Assembly (NCBI GenBank): GCA_964461265.1
Contig: CAYWTS010000001.1
Location: forward strand, 186,001-250,000
Length of the DNA: 64,000 bases
Direction of reading: 5' to 3'
From: CAYWTS01 sp964461265
Lineage (GTDB): Bacteria; Bacteroidota; Ignavibacteria; Tepidaquicellales; OLB5
Of this stretch, positions 46,720 through 54,720 are shown one piece after another. Both the position numbers and the translations under genes were made by a program. Every line of letters starts with the position of its first letter. The stretch's first letter is position 1. Below the pieces are notes generated by a model. That model was given only the letters and a program-made list of their open reading frames with translations. It was not told the origin of the DNA and searched no databases.

Positions 46720-46995
46720 ATGTCTGAAAGAATAGTTCATTGTATTAAATACAAACAAGGTCTGCCCGGTTTAAAAACTCAGCCTATTCCCGGAGAATTA
46801 GGTAAACTAATTTTCGAAAATGTATCACAGAAGGCGTGGGATGAATTCACAGAATATTTCATAATGGTTATAAATGAATACAGATTAGATTTAACTACAC
46901 CTATTGCAGACGAGATTTTTAAGCAAAAAGCTAGGGAATTCTTCTTCAGTAATGAAATTAAAATGCCTGAAGGCTACATTCCACCCGGTAACTAA
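46720..46995 (+). CDS. yggX: Fe(II)-trafficking/oxidative damage protection protein YggX
   Basis: This 91-residue protein matches YggX, a small iron-trafficking protein that protects Fe-S clusters against superoxide. The conserved Cys8 (IVHCIKYKQ), PIPGELGKLIFENVSQKAWDEF, INEYRLDLTTP and the C-terminal EGYIPPGN agree with the family. It is alone between the divergent M61 gene and the T9SS cargo gene. Confidence 0.92.
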   Translation: MSERIVHCIKYKQGLPGLKTQPIPGELGKLIFENVSQKAWDEFTEYFIMVINEYRLDLTTPIADEIFKQKAREFFFSNEIKMPEGYIPPGN

Positions 46996-47090
46996 CGTAA
47001 ATGGTTAGCCCATTATCCCAATTCTGTATACTTGTTTTTTAAATAATTTTAATTATTTTTATATGTCATCTAGCTTAAATAGGGGGAATT

Positions 47091-48017
47091 ATGAAAAAAT
47101 TATTACTATTATTTTATATTCTAATTTTCATAAAAACAACTGTTGCCCAGCTTGGTTCTCCTGTATTAATAGAACCGCCAACAAAGGATGCCGCAGTATC
47201 ACAAACAGCTACACTTGATTGGGCAGATGTTCCCGGTGCGGAATATTACGAGGTCCAAATCAGCGTTTTAGATAATTTCTCGGATATCACAGGAGCAACT
47301 TATACACCAGATAATACTTCTATTTATTCAGTTCCTGTGGGAACTTTAGCACCATTTACAAAATATTACTGGAGAATAAGAGCTATAAATTCTACAGAGA
47401 CCGGACCATGGTCCGAAGTATGGGAATTTACAACAATTGGAACTTCCGCAGAGGAAATTGTTTCACTACAGGGAGAAGTTACCCAATTAGCTAACGATAA
47501 TAAACTACCGCAAAATCAAGCTATCATACTTAATAACAAACTCGATGCTGCTTTAAACAGGATAAACAATAACCAGGAAGCTATTGCTATTATTAATATT
47601 TTAGTTTTTGATGTTAGAGTTGCAGCATTAGTAATAAGTAATCATTTACCGGCTTCCGACGGTCAAGATTTAATCAGACATGCAAACAGGATAATAACTT
47701 TAATTGAGGGTGATAATATTAAAGGATTAACTGAAGAAGAATTAAACACTGCAAATAAATTCAGCTTAACACAAAATTATCCAAATCCATTCAATCCTGT
47801 TACGACAATTGAGTTTACTATACCGGTAAAATCATATGTTACATTAAAAATTTATGATATTCAGGGACGTGAAGTAGCAACTCTGATTGACCAAGAGCGT
47901 AATGCAGGTTTACACATCGTCAACTGGAATGCAGGTGGTTTCAGCAGCGGGGTATATTTCTACAGATTGACTGCTGGCACTTATACCGATACAAAGAGGA
48001 TGATGCTGACAAAGTAA
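47091..48017 (+). CDS. Secreted FN3 / FIMAH-like protein with type IX sorting domain
   Basis: This 308-residue protein has a signal peptide ending TTVAQ, a fibronectin type III domain (about 25-120; TATLDWADVPGAEYYEVQIS, YYWRIRAINSTETGPWSEVWEF), a helical FIMAH-like module (about 125-210; LQGEVTQLANDNKLPQNQAI, LIRHANRIITLI) and the Por/T9SS sorting domain (LTQNYPNPFNPVTTIEFTIP, GREVATLID, SSGVYFYRLTAG, final K). The combination suggests a surface-exposed adhesin- or enzyme-like scaffold; no catalytic motif is seen. GGGGG shortly before the ATG may serve as a ribosome site. A terminator follows. Confidence 0.88.
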   Translation: MKKLLLLFYILIFIKTTVAQLGSPVLIEPPTKDAAVSQTATLDWADVPGAEYYEVQISVLDNFSDITGATYTPDNTSIYSVPVGTLAPFTKYYWRIRAINSTETGPWSEVWEFTTIGTSAEEIVSLQGEVTQLANDNKLPQNQAIILNNKLDAALNRINNNQEAIAIINILVFDVRVAALVISNHLPASDGQDLIRHANRIITLIEGDNIKGLTEEELNTANKFSLTQNYPNPFNPVTTIEFTIPVKSYVTLKIYDIQGREVATLIDQERNAGLHIVNWNAGGFSSGVYFYRLTAGTYTDTKRMMLTK

Positions 48018-48058
48018 ATCAATGCCTTCGGGTGCTGATATGTAATTACAAAATTTTT

Positions 48059-48080
48059 AACCCGCTATCAGCGGGTTTTT
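48059..48080 (+). terminator. Rho-independent terminator after the T9SS cargo gene
   Basis: AACCCGC (48059-48065) pairs with GCGGGTT (48071-48077), a 5-base loop, followed by five T residues. It separates the cargo gene from the histidine kinase, whose start lies only 22 bases further. Confidence 0.88.
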
Positions 48081-48101
48081 ATTTGTCATTATTCGAACTA
48101 A

Positions 48102-49727
48102 ATGAGCAAGAAAGAAGAACTTTCAACACAAGACGATATATCAGAACTAAAATATAACCAGCGTTTTCTTTCAACCTTAATCAGCAACCTTCCCGGTTAT
48201 ATTTACCGATGTCACGAAGAAGACGGAGAATGGTGTACACAATTTGCAAGTGAAGGGATTTATGAACTGACAGGTTATTCTTCTGCCGATTTCTTAAAAG
48301 GCGGTAAACTCTCTTACGGCTCACTTGTATATGAGGAAGATACCAACATTGTAAGAGATGTAGTAAAAAAAGCAATTAACGACCAGGGACCATACCAGAT
48401 TAACTACCGAATCAGAACAGCCGATAACAAAATCAAATGGGTATGGGAACAAGGAAGAGGTATTTATGACGATAATGGTAATTTACTCGCTACAGAAGGT
48501 TATATTATAGATATCACAGAAAAAAAACTGGCTGAAGAAGAGATAATTAAAAGGAATAATGAATTATCCATTCTGAATAAAATCGGACAGTCTATCAGCA
48601 AACTTGCCGAACCAGAACAAATTTACGATATTGTTTTAACAATGATTGATAAGCTGTTTGATATTAATAATATTTTTATAGCACTCCATGATAAATCATC
48701 AAACACAATTTCATTTCCGGTTTATAGAGTCAATGGCAAATCATTCGAAAAACCAGAACGTGAATTTAAGAACGGATTGACCGAATATGTATTAAGAAGC
48801 GGAAAACCTTTATTTATCAACAATAATAAAGAAAAAATTTATAAGCAGCTTAATATTACTCAGATAGATAAACCTGCAAAATCTGTACTTTCCGTTCCTA
48901 TGACAGCTGGTGACAACGTACTTGGAGTTATTACATTACAGGACTACGAACATGAAAATGTATACAGCAAGGAACAGCTTCAGTTATTACTTACAATTGC
49001 ATCGCAAATTGGCATTGCTATAGAAAACTCAAGACTTTACAATGAAATTCAAAACGAGCTTGAAGAACGGAAAATAATAGAATCACAAATCAAGAAATCA
49101 CTAAAAGAAAAGGAAATACTTTTACAGGAAGTTCACCACAGGGTAAAAAATAATCTACAGATAATGTCGAGTCTTCTCCGTCTTCAGTCATCGTATATAC
49201 AGGATAAGAAAGTGCTGGATATATTTAAAGAAAGCGAAAACAGGATTAAATCGATGGCAATTGTCCATAATAAGCTCCATCAAACCCATGACTACGAAAA
49301 AATAGATGCAGAAGATTATATCAACAGCCTTGTTGAAAACCTGAGGTCAACATATGCCCTTATGGCAGCTAGAATAAAATTTAAAACACATATTCAGAGA
49401 TTATCGATTAATATTGAAACAGCTATACCATGCGGTTTGATAATAAATGAACTTGTATCAAATGCCATTAAATATGCATTCCCTGACAGAAACGGAAATG
49501 TAACGATTTATCTTAACAGAAATACAGATATGTTATTTAATCTTAAGGTCGAAGATGATGGTATTGGATTACCTGAAAACTTCTCTGCTATGAAAGATGA
49601 ATCGTTAGGACTGAAACTGGTTAATATGCTTGTAGAACAGTTAAACGGAAAACTTGAAATCAACACTAAAAAACCTACTTCTTTTAACATCCATTTCAGT
49701 GAAGTAGTATATAAATCCAGAACATAA
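48102..49727 (+). CDS. PAS-GAF-HisKA_2 sensor histidine kinase
   Basis: This 541-residue soluble kinase has a PAS domain (about 25-145; GYIYRCHEEDGEW, ELTGYSSADFL, IIDITEKKLAEEEI), a GAF domain (about 160-310; VLSVPMTAGDNVLGVITLQDY), the HisKA_2 phospho-acceptor with EVHHRVKNNLQIMSSLLRLQ (His at about 349) and an HATPase domain (IINELVSNAIKYAFP, DDGIGLPENF). No membrane segment is present, so it senses an intracellular cue. HisKA_2/HWE kinases often act without a neighbouring response regulator, and none is here. A paralogue of similar build is encoded at 54721. The stop is 13 bases from the convergent yjbQ. Confidence 0.93.
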   Translation: MSKKEELSTQDDISELKYNQRFLSTLISNLPGYIYRCHEEDGEWCTQFASEGIYELTGYSSADFLKGGKLSYGSLVYEEDTNIVRDVVKKAINDQGPYQINYRIRTADNKIKWVWEQGRGIYDDNGNLLATEGYIIDITEKKLAEEEIIKRNNELSILNKIGQSISKLAEPEQIYDIVLTMIDKLFDINNIFIALHDKSSNTISFPVYRVNGKSFEKPEREFKNGLTEYVLRSGKPLFINNNKEKIYKQLNITQIDKPAKSVLSVPMTAGDNVLGVITLQDYEHENVYSKEQLQLLLTIASQIGIAIENSRLYNEIQNELEERKIIESQIKKSLKEKEILLQEVHHRVKNNLQIMSSLLRLQSSYIQDKKVLDIFKESENRIKSMAIVHNKLHQTHDYEKIDAEDYINSLVENLRSTYALMAARIKFKTHIQRLSINIETAIPCGLIINELVSNAIKYAFPDRNGNVTIYLNRNTDMLFNLKVEDDGIGLPENFSAMKDESLGLKLVNMLVEQLNGKLEINTKKPTSFNIHFSEVVYKSRT

Positions 49728-49740
49728 TTATTAATAAGTG

Positions 49741-50160
49741 TTATTCACCTAATATCTTTACTAATACCCTCTTACTCCTTCTTCCGTCGAATTCACCGTA
49801 AAATACTTGTTCCCAGGGACCAAAATCGAGCTTGCCATTACTAACAGCAATTACAACCTCCCTGCCCATGATTATTCTCTTTAGGTGGGCATCTGCATTA
49901 TCTTCTCCGGTATCATTGTGCCGGTATCTTTCATAAGGTTTTTCAGGGGCAATTTCTTCAAGCCATTTATCAAAATCATTGTGGAGACCGCTTTCATCAT
50001 CATTAATAAATACGCTTGCTGTAATATGCATAGCATTGCATAATAAAATTCCCTCCCGAATTCCGCTTTCAGATAAACATTTTAATATATCAGGAGTTAT
50101 GTTAATGAATGCCCGTCTTGTTTTAGTTTTAAACCATAGTTCTTTACGGTATGATTTCAA
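49741..50160 (-). CDS. YjbQ/UPF0047 family protein
   Basis: This 139-residue protein belongs to the secondary thiamine-phosphate synthase/YjbQ family. It shows the conserved histidines and acidic residues: NAMHITASVFINDDESGLHNDFDKWLEEIAP, RYRHNDTGEDNADAHLKRIIMGREV and LDFGPWEQVFYGEFDGRR. Some members have weak thiamine phosphate synthase activity in vitro; the natural role is uncertain. Length is typical. It is convergent with the kinase. Confidence 0.94.
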   Translation of the reverse strand: MKSYRKELWFKTKTRRAFINITPDILKCLSESGIREGILLCNAMHITASVFINDDESGLHNDFDKWLEEIAPEKPYERYRHNDTGEDNADAHLKRIIMGREVVIAVSNGKLDFGPWEQVFYGEFDGRRSKRVLVKILGE

Positions 50161-50303
50161 CGTTTACTCCTTTATTCGTAATTAAATTTTATTATAGTGT
50201 GTGTAGTAATCACGAATTCTTGAGAACACCACTCTTAGGCTTGTGCGTTGGCAGGAATGTTAGTAATTTTTAAATAAATTTATTCCTGTAAAAGTAAACT
50301 CAA

Positions 50304-51587
50304 TTATTCAGTATTAATTAATTTTAATTCATCATCTTCATTACCACTTTCAAGTGATCTGTCTAAAATACGCCGGTCTAAAGTTTTACTTGTTTTGGCT
50401 CCAAGCTGTTTAATATTTTCAACTCTTTTTACAAGATTTCCACTCCCCTCAGTCAATTTTTTCATAGCATCAGTATAGCTTTTCCTTGTTGATTCCAGCT
50501 TATCACCTATATCGACTAAATCATTCACAAAGCCAACAAATTTATCATATAAAGCACCGCTTTGCTTTGCTATTTCAAGAACATTCCTTTTCTGGTTTTC
50601 CTGTGACCATATAAAGGAAATAGTTGATAGGGTAGCAAGAAGTGTAGTGGTTGTTACTAATACTATATTTTTCTTTTCAAGCGCCCATAAAAATAAATCA
50701 TTGTCATTTTCTACAGCCAGATAAAAAGCCGGTTCAATGGGAATATACATAAGAACGTATTCCGGGCTGTTGATTCCGTAAAGTTCATGATAATTTTTTG
50801 AACTTAAGTCAGTAATGTGATTGTATATACAGGAGATGTGATTTCTTAAGTATAATTTTTTTTCTTCTTCGCTGTCGGAATTGAAATAATTTGTATAATC
50901 ATTTAACGAAACTTTTGAATCTATAATCAAAGATTTTTCATCAGGCAAATTAATAATAAAATCCAGTCTTCTCGTTTTACCTTCGTCATCCGTTAAAGAT
51001 TGCTGTTTGCTGTAATGAATATTTTCTTTTAAACCAGCTTTTTGGAGTAATAATTCAAGCCTCACTTCTCCCCAATCGCCTTGTTTTTTCTTATCACCTT
51101 TTAAAGCATTTGCCAGATTTTCTGCATCTTTACTGATTGTTTTATTTAACTCAACCAGTTTATTGATTTCACCCTTTAAAATATTTCTCTCTCCCGCTTC
51201 TTTGTAATAAACATCTTCCACCTTCTTTTCAAAGTCCAATATTTTCTTTTGTAAAGGGTCTAACACAGAATTTAGTTTCTCTTTATTCGTTTCTGCAAGC
51301 TCTTTGGTTGCGTTTTTAAGAATAGTATTTGCAAGGTTATGGAATTCCTGCTCCTGGTCTTTTAACTTTTTCTCTAAATTAGAAAAGTCGGCATTTGCAG
51401 CCGATAGTTCACTGTTGAGCTTTATCACTTCATTACGAAGGTTTAAAAGCTCGGCATTAGCCACGTTTAAAGAATCAGTAAGTAAAGTATTACTTGCCTC
51501 AAGCCTCGCGGAACGTGACTTTGCAGCAAGAAAACCGATTACAATACCCGCTATTAATCCGGAAGCAATATATAAAATGATTTCCAT
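50304..51587 (-). CDS. rmuC: DNA recombination protein RmuC
   Basis: This 427-residue protein matches RmuC: one N-terminal membrane helix (IILYIASGLIAGIVIGFLA), a long coiled coil (about 30-170) and the RmuC nuclease-like domain (QGDWGEVRLELLLQKAGLKENIHY, RRLDFIINLPDEKSLIIDSKVSLNDY, YVLMYIPIEPAFYLAVEN). RmuC limits inversions at inverted repeats in E. coli. It lies downstream of yqeY and the DnaQ-GIY-YIG gene, all on the same strand. Confidence 0.94.
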   Translation of the reverse strand: MEIILYIASGLIAGIVIGFLAAKSRSARLEASNTLLTDSLNVANAELLNLRNEVIKLNSELSAANADFSNLEKKLKDQEQEFHNLANTILKNATKELAETNKEKLNSVLDPLQKKILDFEKKVEDVYYKEAGERNILKGEINKLVELNKTISKDAENLANALKGDKKKQGDWGEVRLELLLQKAGLKENIHYSKQQSLTDDEGKTRRLDFIINLPDEKSLIIDSKVSLNDYTNYFNSDSEEEKKLYLRNHISCIYNHITDLSSKNYHELYGINSPEYVLMYIPIEPAFYLAVENDNDLFLWALEKKNIVLVTTTTLLATLSTISFIWSQENQKRNVLEIAKQSGALYDKFVGFVNDLVDIGDKLESTRKSYTDAMKKLTEGSGNLVKRVENIKQLGAKTSKTLDRRILDRSLESGNEDDELKLINTE

Positions 51588-51614
51588 TTATCTTTATTGT
51601 GTAATGCTGTAAAT

Positions 51615-52028
51615 TTAACCTATTAATTTTTTGACTGTTTCATTAACTTTTTTTCCGTCATACCTTCCTGCATAATTATCCTTAAAGTAAGCCATAATTT
51701 CTTTCATTTGCTTATTTTCTTTTACCAGTTTAGATACTATTTTCTCAGTTTCGATTTCTGATAGCTGTGCAGGAAGAAAAGATTCAAGTATTGTTTTTTC
51801 TGCCAGTAATTTTTTTCTCGCTTCTTCGGGAATCTCTAAAGCTAATGTTTCATCAATGTTCTTCTGGAATTTTTTAATAATCTTAATCTCATCTTCCTCA
51901 GTCATTTCTTTCCCGCTTTTTGTCTGTGTGAAAATTTCTGCATATAAAGTTGATAAAAGATTTGAACGTACTGTATCTCTGGCAATCTTTGCCTGCATCA
52001 TATCTTTACGGATTATTTCTAACAGCAT
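51615..52028 (-). CDS. yqeY: GatB/YqeY domain protein
   Basis: From the ATG giving MLLEIIRKDMMQAKIARD (an upstream ATG at 52055 would add a poorly fitting 9 residues) the ~137-residue product is a stand-alone YqeY protein, related to the tail domain of GatB. Signatures are RLSTLYAEI-like SNLLSTLYAEIFTQTK, FLPAQLSEIETEKIVSKLV and ending KEIMAYFKDNYAGRYDGKKVNETVKKLI. It may bind tRNA, but its cellular role is not established. It lies 27 bases before rmuC. Confidence 0.93.
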   Translation of the reverse strand: MLLEIIRKDMMQAKIARDTVRSNLLSTLYAEIFTQTKSGKEMTEEDEIKIIKKFQKNIDETLALEIPEEARKKLLAEKTILESFLPAQLSEIETEKIVSKLVKENKQMKEIMAYFKDNYAGRYDGKKVNETVKKLIG

Positions 52029-52110
52029 AAAGTTATTTTTTACTAAAATAATCAAGTTGAGTTTAAGTATAAAGACCTGTTACATCATAAATTACGAGAT
52101 GACTAATATT

Positions 52111-53892
52111 TTATATCGCTTTTCTGTTACCGGTATTAACAGAAATAAACTTTACAAGCTCTTTTAATTTCGTTTTTTCATTTATCTTGAGTATCGAAGT
52201 ATCTCGTTTTTTCTGGCATATCCAGTTCATAATTATTTTCATTTTATCAAGCTCTCCGGGAGTATATTTTACTGGCTGGTTCGTTATTACTTTCCCGAAT
52301 AAACTCCCCCCAAAGTACAGCTCATCCATCAGGTTTACAATTTCATCCTGAACCTGATAATCAGCGGAACTTAGGTTTTCAATTATTCTCGAACATGATA
52401 ACCTGCCATTTTTAATAAGAAATAATTCTATGGAATCTTCCGTATCATTCCTGCATTTAACAACGTAATTCTTTTGTGTAACGGCGGTGTGGGTCAGTTC
52501 CATATTCAGTAAAACCTTCTTCAATTCAGAAATTTTATCTCTTAAAAAGGCAGCATCCTCAAACAATAGCTTTTTAGAACATTCATTCATTTCATCTTCG
52601 AAATGCTTCAGTATCCCTGTAGTATTTGATAATATGAAATTGCTTACCCTGTTTATTTCCATTCTGTAATCCTGGTAAGCCTGAGTAAAATTACAAGGTG
52701 CTTTGCATTGTCCTATTTCATAATACATACATGGACTTTTACTTTTCTCCGGTTTTAATTTACGGTCATCGCATTTTCTTAACACAAACAATTTATTAAT
52801 TCTTTCAATTATAATATTTACTGTTAGCGAGCTTGTAAAAGGACCGTAATAGCTTGCTCCATCAGGTTTCAGTTCATATACTTTCGTGACTTTTGGATAA
52901 TCATTCTGCGTATCAATCTTTATAAACGGAAAACGCCTGTATCTTCTCTGTGCAGTATTATATTTCGGTTTTTGTTTCTTAATCGTTTCGCTCTCAAGCA
53001 GCAGTGCAGAAAGTTCCGAACCGGCAGTTTCGTAATTTATGGCATTAACATGTCTTATAAGATTTTTAACCTTACGTGAATGTGATGTATTATGATAGAA
53101 ATAAGTACTCACCCTCTCCCTTAAATTTTTCGCTTTCCCAACATATAATAAAGTTTCACTTTTACTGTAAAAGTAATATACTCCCGGTTTTCTGGGTATT
53201 TGTTTAAGATTTACCTTAATCTCCTTTAATCTTTTTGATAATCTTTCGACCTGATATATCTTCTGATACTGGAAGCTCAATAATTCATCAATTGTCTCAA
53301 TATCATATTCCTCGACTAGTTTATCGAGTAAATCAATCATAATTAGAGCAGCAGCTTTAGCATCATCAACCGCCCTATGACGATTCCTTTGTGAAATCCC
53401 GAGATAGTTACTTAAACTGCTTAGTGATTTAGAAGGCAGCGATCTATGCAGTCTTCTCGCAAGCCTGCATGTGCAAAGGGGTTTGATTTTAATTCTTTCG
53501 GTGCCTGATCTGGTAAACGAAGCGTCAATAAATTTTCTGTCAAATGCAATATTGTGACCAGCTAAAATAACAATATCATTTAGTTTATTATCTATTTGAC
53601 TATCCAACCCCATAAATTTTCTAATGTCCGGAATTATCTCATTAAACTTTGGCTTACCGTAAACCATTTCGTTTGTAATCCCTGTAAGCCGGGTAATGTG
53701 TTGTGGTATAAACTGGCAAGGGTCAATTAAAGTTGAGAACTCATCTATAATTTCACCGCGTAATACTTTCAAGAGAGCTATTTCGGTTATTCTATGAAGA
53801 AAAGGATTCAAACCGGTTGTTTCAACATCGGTAACAATAAAAACCGAGTTCCTTATGTTTTGACTTAGTATGTTTTTAATTCGTTTAGGCAT
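52111..53892 (-). CDS. DnaQ-type exonuclease fused to a UvrC-like GIY-YIG nuclease
   Basis: This 593-residue protein joins a DEDDh 3'-5' exonuclease (residues ~15-185; IVTDVETTGLNP, AGHNIAFDRKFID, HRAVDDAKAAAL) to a UvrC-type GIY-YIG domain (about 225-310; KPGVYYFYSKSETLLYVGKAKNLRERVSTYF) and a UvrC-like linker with a cysteine patch (SPCMYYEIGQCKAPCNFT) plus a UVR-like helical segment (FEDEMNECSKKLLFEDAAFLRDKI). It lacks the second UvrC endonuclease and HhH domains. Such fusions occur in several phyla and resemble Cho, which makes the 3' incision in nucleotide excision repair; the exonuclease could trim the excised end. Confidence 0.92.
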   Translation of the reverse strand: MPKRIKNILSQNIRNSVFIVTDVETTGLNPFLHRITEIALLKVLRGEIIDEFSTLIDPCQFIPQHITRLTGITNEMVYGKPKFNEIIPDIRKFMGLDSQIDNKLNDIVILAGHNIAFDRKFIDASFTRSGTERIKIKPLCTCRLARRLHRSLPSKSLSSLSNYLGISQRNRHRAVDDAKAAALIMIDLLDKLVEEYDIETIDELLSFQYQKIYQVERLSKRLKEIKVNLKQIPRKPGVYYFYSKSETLLYVGKAKNLRERVSTYFYHNTSHSRKVKNLIRHVNAINYETAGSELSALLLESETIKKQKPKYNTAQRRYRRFPFIKIDTQNDYPKVTKVYELKPDGASYYGPFTSSLTVNIIIERINKLFVLRKCDDRKLKPEKSKSPCMYYEIGQCKAPCNFTQAYQDYRMEINRVSNFILSNTTGILKHFEDEMNECSKKLLFEDAAFLRDKISELKKVLLNMELTHTAVTQKNYVVKCRNDTEDSIELFLIKNGRLSCSRIIENLSSADYQVQDEIVNLMDELYFGGSLFGKVITNQPVKYTPGELDKMKIIMNWICQKKRDTSILKINEKTKLKELVKFISVNTGNRKAI

Positions 53893-53962
53893 TAGTTACC
53901 GCGGCTAGTTTAATAAATAACATTGCATTATTTATTTTTGTTATGGTTATATAATTATATTT

Positions 53963-54145
53963 ATTTCACCTCTACGGAGTTAAAATAAAACTTTCATATG
54001 TAAATCTATAGATATTTCGCTCCTTTGAAACTAATTCATCTAAAAATTCATTCTGAAAACTATTAATTTTTAAGTCCCATCAGGACGATATATTTGCTGA
54101 ATTTACTTTGTCAGATTATATGAGCCCCGTAGTGGTGAAATAGTT
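53963..54145. repeat. Cluster of four degenerate short palindromic repeats
   Basis: Four related units lie at 53963, 54013, 54070 and 54122, spaced 50-57 bases: TTTCACCTCTACGGAGTTAA, ATTTCGCTCCTTTGAAACTA, TAAGTCCCATCAGGACGATA and GAGCCCCGTAGTGGTGAAAT. Each has a small inverted repeat (CCC..GGG-like core) followed by GA[AT]AT. This is the kind of AGTCCC-TAGGGA intergenic repeat known from many Bacteroidota-related genomes. The rest of 53893-54312 (420 bases) shows no gene or RNA that I recognise. Confidence 0.5.
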
Positions 54146-54312
54146 AAAAATAGAATTAACATTTTAATATTTTGTGTAACATCAGTTATTTACAAGAATT
54201 TAATCTGAAGGAATTCTCATTACCGACAGATATTCTAATGTACGGTATGCAACAGGCCTATTACCAGTTGTATATAGTAAGCTGACTTTGAAATGGTCTA
54301 CTGCGGGAAATC

Positions 54313-54525
54313 TTACCCTTTCTTAACTTTCATATTATTCACCCATCCTGTTATAAATAAGTAACCGACAATACCCAATACAACAATACTTGATGTCAAT
54401 ATTAAATATTCGTTTGTATAATCATCTTCGTTGCCTTTTAATATATCATGTAAGGCAGCCCAGTCCAGTAAAATAACACCGAGTAGAACAATTAAAATAA
54501 GAAATATTTTATAATATTTTTTCAT
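54313..54525 (-). CDS. Small two-helix membrane protein
   Basis: This 70-residue protein has two membrane segments (KIFLILIVLLGVILLDWAAL and LILTSSIVVLGIVGYLFITGW) joined by an acidic loop (KGNEDDYTNEY), with basic ends. It is not in a family I know. The frame has a normal ATG, and the W-A-A-L-H-D-I-L-K loop suggests a real protein; similar short proteins are common in this phylum. It stands alone. Confidence 0.65.
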   Translation of the reverse strand: MKKYYKIFLILIVLLGVILLDWAALHDILKGNEDDYTNEYLILTSSIVVLGIVGYLFITGWVNNMKVKKG

Positions 54526-54720
54526 TATGCTAAAATAATGAAGACTTGCAAAAATAATGCAGCAAAATTAAATACAAAACATATTAACATATCACACCAA
54601 ATTGAGAATAATTAATGTATGAATTTTATTTATATAATTATAAAGATTTAAAAATAATTAATTTAACTATTGTCATAAGTAAAATTTAATTTTATTTTGA
54701 ACAATGAATAAGAAAAGAAT

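Noticed and set aside
47040..48101. Additional gene between the T9SS cargo gene and the histidine kinase
   Set aside because: The gap holds only a terminator and a short leader.
53963..54145. CRISPR array
   Set aside because: The four units are too divergent, are themselves palindromic, and no cas gene is near.
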